Under the pieces are notes generated by a model. The model was not told the origin of the DNA, did not search any database, and saw nothing but the letters and a program-made list of their open reading frames with translations. The position numbers were made by a program, and so were the translations under genes. 64,000 nucleotides of DNA from Desmodesmus armatus. Its lineage: Eukaryota > Chlorophyta > Chlorophyceae > Sphaeropleales > Scenedesmaceae. The stretch is taken from assembly GCA_007449985.2 (NCBI GenBank), contig VIIQ02000071.1:62001-126000 (forward strand), written 5' to 3'. Of the stretch, positions 51,801 to 64,000 are shown in pieces. Each line of letters opens with the position of its first letter. Positions within the stretch are counted from its first letter, which is position 1.

Positions 51801-53526
51801 TGTTGCTCTCGGTCAGCGACTGGGTATGTACCGCTGCGTCCCTATAAACCATCCGTCACCTATGCATTGAGGAAGGTAAGATTCAAGCCAGAGCCAGGAG
51901 GACTTCACTGCCTTACTTCTAAGCCCGCACTGGGTGCCACCTAGTGGGCCTCACTTTGGGGGCACCATGGAACCAGTGGTCGGAAGGCATGCAGATTGAA
52001 TCCTGCTTGTTTTGTCACGAGAGCTATGCTGGCCAGCTGAGCCTGAGCTTGATGACACCAGCAGAGTGGTATTATTTGTTTTATGGGTGTGTCTGTTCCT
52101 GTGCTCTGTTGTCATTGTGTTGGTCTCAGAAGCAGCCACACCGCTGCTGTTGCTTGGTGGCTCAGACAGCAGCAGGCTGGATGCGCAGGATTGGCGTACT
52201 GACTTTGTGCAGACATTGAGCGAGTACCCAGCATGCCCGGCTTTCTGTGGTGCTGTAGGTGATTGCCTGTGTTCGATGCTCCGCTGTTGCCTAACAAAGC
52301 CGACCATGCTCAAATAGCTCTGTGCTTCAGTAACCAGCTGCCAGCAAGCAACACCACAACAGCCTCAGCTAGTAGCTGTCGCTGGTCAGCAGACATGATT
52401 GCTGTGCAGTGCATACACTGAAGGCAAGCCCTTCGAGCAGGGAGTGATCGTGCAGGGAGTAAAGGATTCCAGGACCATGCTGCTAGATTTGCAAAGGGTA
52501 GGGCAGCAAGAGACTCATGACAAGGTGCAGGCACAAACGCTGGGCCCTTGGCGCAGCTTACTGGGTGGCACGCCCCCAGAAGTGCTGTGCCACAAAAAAA
52601 CTTGGTGAGTAGGGCAAGGAAGATGCCATCGGCTGGCTGAGACTTCGTCGGCGTCGGGCGCGACACGCCGCTTTGGCGTAACAAGCAACGATGCACGTTC
52701 CCTGGGTTTAGGGTCCTCTGGGTCCCCCTGGGTGCCGAAACCCCTGCGCACTCAGTGCTGGACAACTGTTCAAAAACAAACTGCAAAACGTGCAGCAGAT
52801 GGTTTTTGGCGCAGAGCCTTCGGCAACCAGCAGCCATACACCACCATGACATGCTTGGCGACATGGCATGCGTGCAACAACTTGTTGGCACAGATATTAT
52901 CCAAGCACTCAAAGTGGTGTCTGTAGGTGAACTGACAACGGCCATATGGTCCCCCGTTGATGCAAGACCGCAAACTCAAACACAGCGACAAGATGACCCA
53001 GCATGCATACCATTTGCTAGTCATCCTAGCCAAGGCTTCGCGGCAGCCTTGAATCCAAGCAAAGCAGCAGCAGAGACGATAGCAGCAGCAGAGACAATGA
53101 ACTATAAGTTGTACACCATGAGTGCATTGAAGTCCTATAAACAGGCTTATCAAATCCCAACGTTGGTCAGGCAATGCCAAACTCCATCCTGCACAGTACA
53201 AGATGGCCATGTATGGCCATACATTCTACAGCACAAGGCACTGTGCCGTCCACACCCACGGGTGTGGCTGACCTGGCAACTTATAGTATAGTCCGCATGA
53301 CAAGCATACAAAAGACGGCAGTGCGGCACGCACGCGGTAATCAACAGAGTGCAGGTGACAGCTGTCACAGTGCCCACCATGAGCAAGATAGGGTATGCAT
53401 GTCCTCATACATATACTGATATACAGCCTGATACACACATCCGCCACACGGAAACGTGAGCCTGGCAAAAGGATGTCAACTAGTTTAGGGTTTAGGACAA
53501 GACACCATCCACACCCCTTGCACAGG
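48879..53526. other. Long region with no supportable gene
   Basis: About 4.6 kb. The longest open frames (minus strand about 50569-51414; plus strand about 52012-52317) show no family motif. The second contains one hydrophobic stretch (VVLFVLWVCLFLCSVVIVLV) that could be a membrane segment, but no start context or splice partners were found. Part of this may be 3' UTR of the gene ending at 48878. No tRNA, rRNA or clear repeat is visible. Confidence 0.5.
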
Positions 53527-54560
53527 CTGCATGCCGTCAGCACACCTTGCACACCATAGCACATGCTGCATGGCATCAGCACACCTTGCACACCATCAGG
53601 ACATCTGCATGATGTCAGCACACCTTGCGCAGCAACAGCACATGCTGCATGACGTCAGCACACCTTGCACGCCATCAGCACATCCTGCATCACATCAGCA
53701 CACCTTGCACACCACCAGCACACCATGCACACCATCAGCACACCTTGCATACCATCAGCACATGCTGCATGACGTCAGCAGACCTTGCGCACCAACAGCA
53801 CATGTTGCATGACGTCAGCACACTCTGCACATCAACAGCACGTGCTGCATGACGTCAGCACACCATGCACACCATCAGCACATCATGCATGATGTCAGCA
53901 CACCTTGCGCACCATCAGCACTGGCACCACAACGTCAGCACACCTTGCGCACCATCAACACATCATGCAGGATGTCAGCCTTGCGCACCATCAACACACC
54001 ATGCACGACGCCAGCACTCCTTGCGCACCATCAGCACACGCTGCAGGACGTCAGCACACCTTGCGCAGCAACAGCACATCCTGCACGGCGTCAGCACGCC
54101 TTGCGCACCATCAACACACCATGCACGACGTCAGCACATCCTGCATGACGTCAGCACGCCTTGCGCACCATCAACACACCATGCACGACGTCAGCACATC
54201 CTGCATGATGTCAGCACGCCATGCGCACCATCAGCACATCATGCATGGTGTCAGCACACCTTGCGCACCATCAACACACCATGCACGACGTCAGCACATC
54301 CTGCACGGCGTCAGCACGCCTTGCGCACCATCAACACACCATGCACGACGTCAGCACATCCTGCATGACGTCAGCACGCCTTCCGCACCATCAACACACC
54401 AAGCACAACGTCAGCAGCTCCTGCATGACGTCAGCACACCCTGCACACCATCAGCACATCATGCATGGTGTCAGCACACCTTGCACACCATCAGCACTTC
54501 CTGCATGACGTCAGCACTTCCTGCATGACCTCAGCACACCTTGCATGGGCACATCCTGCA
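53527..54560. repeat. 20-bp minisatellite, about 50 units, rich in TGACGTCA
   Basis: Alternating 20-base units such as tcagcacaccttgcgcacca, tcaacacaccatgcacgacg and tcagcacatcctgcatgacg form higher-order blocks. At least eight units create the palindrome TGACGTCA. Because 20 is not a multiple of three, every frame reads all unit phases, so a stop-free unit keeps all three plus-strand frames open for up to about 200 codons; these ORFs are artefacts. The array lies just beyond the stop of the minus-strand gene that ends at 54607. Confidence 0.95.
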
Positions 54561-54606
54561 CTGCGCCCAGCTGTTGCCTCCTCTTCTTCATACGGCCAAC
54601 CACCAC

Positions 54607-57600
54607 TCAACCACCTGTGGCAAAGTGGTTTGCGTCCATCACAAGGTCGTCCAATGCTACTAGGAAATACTGGGCCGCCAGGGGCACCTCCCTGTGCTTC
54701 ATGTACGCCGCAAGCTCCATGTAGTTGGCATCAAACTTCAGCAGCGCTGGGTGGCCCAGGGGCAGCCCCTGCAGGCGCCGCATGCCTGTGGAGCACTGAC
54801 GCAAGCGCCCAAGCAGCAGTGGCACCTTGGTAGGGTCCTGCGTCTGCTCCATCAGCGTCGTATAGACCTTTTTCAGACCCACCTCTGCCTCCAGAAGGTT
54901 CTGGTGGGGTGGTGTCCTCCACTCGGGCAGCTCAGGAGCACCCTGCTGCTGCTGCTGCTGCTGCTGCTGTGGCGGCTGGTGCTGCTCGGGCACGTGCTCC
55001 TGCTGCTGTTCCCCCTGGTCGTCATGGTGACCATTGTGGTGGTGCTGCTGCTGCTGTGGCGGCTGGTGCTGCTCCGGCAGGTGCTCCTGCTGCTGCTGCT
55101 CCTCATCCTCATGGTGACCGTTGTGGTGCTGCTGCAGGTCCAGCTGCTGCTGCTGTGGCAGCTGGTGCTGCTCTGACACCTGGTCTTGGTGCTGCTCCTC
55201 CTCATCCTCGTGGTGACCATCGTGGTGCTGTTGCTGTTGCTGCTGCTGCTGCTGCTGCTGGTCTGCCCCCTCCTGGTGACCACTGTGCTGCTGCTGCTGC
55301 TGCTGCAGGCCTGGCTGCTGCTGCTGAGGAGGTGCGTTGGCACCCAGCAGCCCACCGGCTGCCGCAGCTGGAGCAGGCATGTTGTTGTTGGTACGCTGCC
55401 GTGTGTTGCGGCCACCAGCAGCGTCCATGCTGCCCCTCTTGCTGCCAGCTGCACTTCGGGGCAGCCCTGCGGTTGAGGTTCCCGCTGCTGCTGCTGCTGC
55501 TGCTGAAGCCGCTTCTGCTTCTGCTGCGCGGCTTGACCCGGCACCACCTGATGCTGCTGCTGCAGCCGTTGCCGCGCGGCTGGACCTCGCACCGCCTGCT
55601 GCTGCCGCAGAGGATGCTGCACGGCGTGACCTCGCACGCCGGGGTGCAGCAGCGGCTGCTGCTGCTGCTGCTGCCTCAGATAATTGCTGCTCACCCTTTT
55701 TCACCTCCGTCCACAGTCCCTCCACGATCTCAGTCTTGGATGGTGCAGCCAGGTGTGGGTTGTGCTGCTGGCACCAGGTGCAGCCACCAGCAGCACAGCT
55801 GTCTCCTTTGCTGCAGCTGAGGCACTGCCAGAATCCAGTTCCACCAGGTATCTACAGCATAGCAGTGTCAACAACACAGCAAGAGTGACAGTGCACAAAA
55901 TAAGGACAAAGAGGGATGGCGCTCAAAGCCTCCTGATATCAATGAGAATGTGGCCAGGCTTTCACCTGCTGGCTTATGCAGCACAGTGATGTCAACGGCG
56001 CAGCGATTATATCAGTAATAACAGTGGTCATCACGATGCAGCTAGAATTGGGGCGCATCTGCAACACGCCTGCGCTGAGCAGGATCAAGGAGGCAAGGTT
56101 GTGCTCTCCATACAGCAATGTTGCAAACACAGCACGATGTGCCGTGCTGTGCCTGAAAGTTGCCCTTCAGCTCTACAACTGCCCCCCCCCCAATTTGCAC
56201 GAGTCACAAACACATAAATCAAACACACGTCCTCCTAATTACTTGTTACTCCTGTCACCAGACCTGTCACTGCCGCTCACGCATGGCGCAGGTCAGGCTT
56301 TAGGACGCAGTAGGGTGACAGCAAGGCTCAAGGGACATAACTGTCATATGGCTACATGATTGGTCGACATACACCTAGTCTGGGCCGTGCACCTTCTGTT
56401 TGGTGGCCTTGAGATAGCAGCTCGGGTGGAAGGAGCAAGGACAGGTGCTGCAGGCAACCAACGCGTCCAGATCCACTCCTGCAGCAGCCAGAAAAGGGAA
56501 GCAGCAACGGCCGTCCTTTCAACTATCACCAACAGTGGGGACAAGCAGCCCTAGCTCATGATGGGTATTGCGGGTCATCGGGGTGATGCACAACATGGGT
56601 GAGACATACTGAGGTCACCTCATGCACCCTTGGCTTGCTGTGTTGAGGCTGGCGCATGACCGTCCGACCCAGTGACGATGCTGTCCTGTACCGTACCACA
56701 CTGCACCGTTGTACAAAACAAGGCAAGTGTTGCACCAGATGGGCTGCAGGCAACAGCTCGCCAGCTGCACCCGCCGGAACAATGCTAGCACGTTGACGGG
56801 CGTGTGTGCAGGGAGATGCTGCAGGCAGCAAGACATTCGCTCCTGCCGGTGAATCCCCAACATCCACAACCTGTCAGGTTCATGCGCCCAGGAGACGCGT
56901 CCTGACTCCCAGCCCAAAACCCAACAATCAAAACCCAGAACCCCCCAAAACAGCCTTCCTCACCCTGGCCTGGCTCACAAGCAGGAGCAGTGTCATCTTC
57001 AGCTTCCAGGCAGCAGCAGTAGATGCAGTGGGGTGTGTTGAGGTCCACATGTTCGAACAGGCGGGCAAATTCCTGCATGCAGGAGCAATAGGGGCCAGCG
57101 CCAAATGCAAGGGGCATGGGAAACCAGAGCAGGATACGGCACAGCGAGGCATCTATCTGCATTGCGCATTCTGGTGACAGTCTGTGACAAGTCAGAGCGA
57201 CATGGTGTGCAGGAACCACACAAGATCACACAAGGGACATGTGCAGTAACCAGGATACAGGTGCAGAGGTCACCCTAGAGGTCGACCCTAGATCCAGCTC
57301 ATGCTGAAGCAGTGTGCAAGGGCGATGTAAGCAGCTGCTGTCCCAAATAGGGTCCTGGTGCATGACCCGCACGGTGGCGTACGAAGAGGCACATGCACAA
57401 CAAGAACCAACACAATATGCAGTTTCGGCTGTGAGCAGCTTGAGCTCACGTTGAGGCTGATGGTGTAGTCTTTGAGGAAGACGCTGCTTGTGGAATCCCT
57501 TTGCCCAAACCCCAGGTGCTTCGTAAAGGCTGAGCAGGTGCCACTGAAGCTGCAGCCTTTGCACCTGTACACCAAAACAAGACCGACAACATAGACACGG

Positions 57601-58618
57601 AGCAGACAAATTGCAGCCTCAAAGCACAACATTGACAAATCCATCATTGGCAGCATTACTGCCAGCCACCGTGAGCAGTATGGTACACTGCAGTGCCGCG
57701 AATGTGGACAGTGCTTTGATTCTGCACATCAAACAGTACGCCAAGGATGAGGTCTATCCCATGTCGTCCCAACTCTTGTTGTCCCAATCCCGACCGAATC
57801 CAGCCTGTTTGCGCACATCCTCCCAGCACGCTCACACCAACAGCCGCTGTGTTGCCCACCTGATCTCGCCACCCTCGATGACGCCACACGCATGTGGATA
57901 TGGCCTGATGCTGTCACAGCGAGAGCCACATGTGACTTCCAGCTTCGCCAAGGCCGGCAGTTTGAGGAGCTGCAGCACGTCAGCACATACTGTGTCAGCA
58001 GTCCGAAAGCAGGTGGCACACCATCATTCACCGTGGACATGCACAACACCGTGCAATCTGCGCAGCACTACGTGCTTTGAAAAGCTCCAGTCATGCTGTT
58101 TGTGCAAGATGTTGGACGCAACATGTGTTGCTGCCGCTGCTGGTGCGGTCCCTGACTCTGGTGACACTGTCAGTAGCACCACAGCAGCCCTGATGTGCGG
58201 CAGCGTAATAGGGGAGGCTCTGTTGAGATGACTTACCGCATTCACCTGCTTGGACTCGTTTGCCTCAATATTGAACACGCCGGCGTCCCTGCGCGCCTGG
58301 GCATGGGCGAGTGTTACATGCATTGCAGCGGCAAAGTGAGTTAATGCAAACCCCTGCCAATTGCCCAATTTCAACTGCTGCGCACACATATACCGCAGAG
58401 CTGTGTCCAGTATACAGTAAATCTGGCAATCGCTGCTGCTGCTGACAGTGCTGAATGTGCTCTGCTACACAACACGCACCACTGCAGCTTGTCCACGTGC
58501 AGGATCATTGCAGCACAATCAGAGCCAAGTGCATGCCAGCAAGACGCACCTGCAGTGCAAGGCGTGCCACCCTCTGCTGGTGCTGGAGGTCCAACACCTC
58601 TGTGTATGGGATTGTCTC
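54607..58618 (-). CDS. Cys-rich, Gln/Ala-rich protein of unknown function (partial model)
   Basis: Exons supported by splice sites and text are 58618-58550 (IPYTEVLDLQHQQRVARL), 58296-58237 (RRDAGVFNIEANESKQVNA), 57564-57450 (CKGCSFSGTC...FLKDYTISLN), 57156-56964 (GPYCSCMQEFARLFEHV...CIYCCCLE), 56478-56393 (LVACSTCPCSFHPSCYLKAT) and 55851-54607. The exons from 57564 to 56393 join in phase. The exon between 56393 and 55851 and the one before 57564 are unresolved, and the 5' end lies upstream. The last exon opens with FWQCLSCSKGDSCAAGGCTW, carries long Ala, Gln and His tracts, and ends in an ordered-looking 100-residue segment (QNLLEAEVGLKKVYTTL ... ALLKFDANYMELAAYMKHRE). Repeated C-x2-C and CxC pairs and a SFHPSCY stretch recall PHD-like zinc binding, so a nuclear role is a guess. 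Confidence 0.6.
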
Positions 58619-60085
58619 CTGGTGGGGGGCTGACACCCCATCTGCGACGAGCACAGGACAAGCAGCAAGGGCAGTGTCCTGTTCCGCGCCAAGCTGGGAT
58701 CACCAGAGTGAGTGGTGATGGATGCTTCCAAACTCACATCCAAACATGATAGCCTGCGGTCTTGAAAGGACATGTTCCTACACTTGTCAGCTGATGCTGC
58801 TGACGAGTCGCTGTGTGGAGACCAGCTATCAGCAGCCCGATTGTTGTCTTGCTGTGCTTGAGCATGTAAATATGGCACCTGCCGGGCCACACCCCTGCAA
58901 TAGCCTGGCTTGGTTGGCTGCTGTTGTCCTGGCTATTGACGTACTCCTTCAAAAGCCGCCTCAAAAGCCACACTCTGGAGGAACAGGCGTGTCACTACTC
59001 ACTGCAGCTGGCGCCTTCTTTGCTGTGCACTTGGTGCTGGCCATCTTGCAATGGTCTCAGACTGAGACTCTCAGTCTTGAGGTGTTTGGTATGCGAATCA
59101 CATGACCTCGCTTGGGACATGCACACTGAAAGAGACAACAGGCAGGACCGTACGGAGCGTAAACCCGAAACTTGGGATTTCAGATCTGCCGACAGATCGG
59201 CATCATGCTGCATCCGCAACCAGTTACAAAACTGCCTCTCGACAATTGCAGCAGCTTTAACTTCTGTTTGTGTTTTCAACAATTCACTGCTCTGCACGAG
59301 GCAGCTGGGGATGCTGTTCATAAACAGCAGCACTGCTCCTCAGCCCTACTGTAGCCATGACCATGGCTCGCTTTACAAGCAGCATCCACCATATGTTACC
59401 TTCCTAGAAAGCTGTGACCTATAGTTCTGACGGCTTCATATTCAATGCACCTGATTGCGACACAGGTCTGTGTGTCTCATATGCATGGCTGCTGTTGCTG
59501 CACCTGTTTGGTGCTGCTGCAGTCTGGTTAAGCTGGGCGTGCAGCCATCCCACTACAGCGGATGTTGTGCGATAAGTACATGGCGATCAGGTGCTGCCAG
59601 CAGTCTGTGTCAGACGCAGTCTGCTCCTGCAGGCGGATGAAGCACTACGAGGTCACTATCACTCTGGCAGTCGTCAGCAATGCTAGGCTGGGTATGGCAG
59701 TACGTGCCAGTCATTTGCTGTTGGCCTTGCACGTGTGCATGTGTCCAAAATGGCCTCTGCAAGGATGCGGCATGTTTCTGCAGGGCCAAAATCAGCTTTG
59801 ACACCTGCATCTGCTCACATCAGCTGGTCAGCAACGCGCTGTTTATTGGGGTGATGCACAAAGCGCTGTTCGACCTGGCAAGGGCGTGGCACCTTCATAT
59901 CCTTTCCTGATCAACGCTGTGACGTGCTGAGCCAACTTCGGCTTCATTTTACAAATGAACCCTGCTAGCCGCTACAAAAAAAGTGCGCACCACAAACACG
60001 CCACCTCCTACTGTAGCACGACATCAACAGTCTCCAGGCCGCCCAGTAACTTCGCGTGCCTTTCTTTTGCCGCTGAAGGCTCAGC
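58619..60085. other. Region with possible further 5' exons of the Cys-rich gene
   Basis: A minus-strand open stretch at about 59560-59637 reads EQTASDTDCWQHLIAMYLSH after a good acceptor (gcctgcag) and may be an upstream exon of the Cys-rich gene. I could not link it in phase. Plus-strand open stretches near 58924-59105 and 59780-59910 have no recognisable family. The 3' UTR of the RecQ gene should begin just below 60086. Confidence 0.35.

Positions 60086-64000
<3,915 letters not shown>

Noticed and set aside
52012..52317. Plus-strand ORF with a hydrophobic stretch, possible membrane protein
   Set aside because: No homologue recognised and no splice partners or start context; about 100 codons of open sequence can occur by chance here.
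53865..54528. Plus-strand ORF of about 207 codons with a repeating His-rich pattern
   Set aside because: It is a by-product of the 20-bp minisatellite; all three frames are open for the same reason.
54909..55820. Plus-strand Ala/Leu-rich ORFs opposite the Q-rich exon
   Set aside because: CTG-repeat shadows of the minus-strand coding exon.

Overview
This window is eukaryotic nuclear DNA, most likely from a core chlorophyte green alga (a Chlamydomonadales- or Sphaeropleales-type genome). The reasons are the many short GT-AG introns, acceptors of the tgctgctgcag type, a moderate GC content, long CAG/CTG runs that encode Gln and Ala tracts, a plastid-type ribosomal protein with a transit peptide, a plant-type histidine biosynthesis gene, a TDY-class MAP kinase, and an algal GH9 cellulase with CBM1-like modules. 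Gene models were built by hand from splice-site phase and protein family similarity. No search could be run, so the species and the exact gene starts stay open.

Layout: 1-2653 (+) holds the 3' part of ATP phosphoribosyltransferase (HISN1). 3491-5145 is a decayed tandem copy of it, inside a segmental duplication that ends at about 5942. 6262-9882 (+) is a TDY-class MAP kinase with an apparent 1-base frameshift. 10000-13595 is non-coding and carries a long GT microsatellite. 13596-22185 (-) is a complete DDX10/Dbp4 DEAD-box helicase gene. Its introns carry exon-fragment duplications, a 144-bp hairpin, an inverted minisatellite and a three-copy 80-bp element. It diverges across about 275 bp from 22461-24236 (+), the plastid ribosomal protein bS6 gene. 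24237-28043 contains retroelement remnants and unassigned candidate exons.

28044-38508 (-) is the most notable locus. Twenty exons, phase-consistent at every junction, encode about 1255 residues in this order: signal peptide, LPMO (AA15/LPMO_10-like), Pro-rich linker, GH9 endoglucanase, Pro linker, CBM1-like module, (Ser-Pro)n linker, two more CBM1-like modules, and an Ig-like (Big-1-type) tail. A 5'-truncated LINE lies antisense in intron 13.

40869-42805 and 44170-45682 (-) are two paralogous BTB-like genes with different intron positions. 46722-48878 (+) is a small conserved-looking protein of unknown function. 48879-53526 has no gene I can support. 53527-54560 is a 20-bp minisatellite rich in TGACGTCA. 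54607-58618 (-) is a Cys-rich, Gln-rich protein gene of unknown function. 60086-64000 (-) is the 3' part of a RecQ-family helicase gene that runs off the window.

The genes do not form one pathway; this is an ordinary gene-dense nuclear segment. The functional highlight is the LPMO-GH9-CBM fusion, which puts oxidative and hydrolytic polysaccharide attack in one secreted chain.
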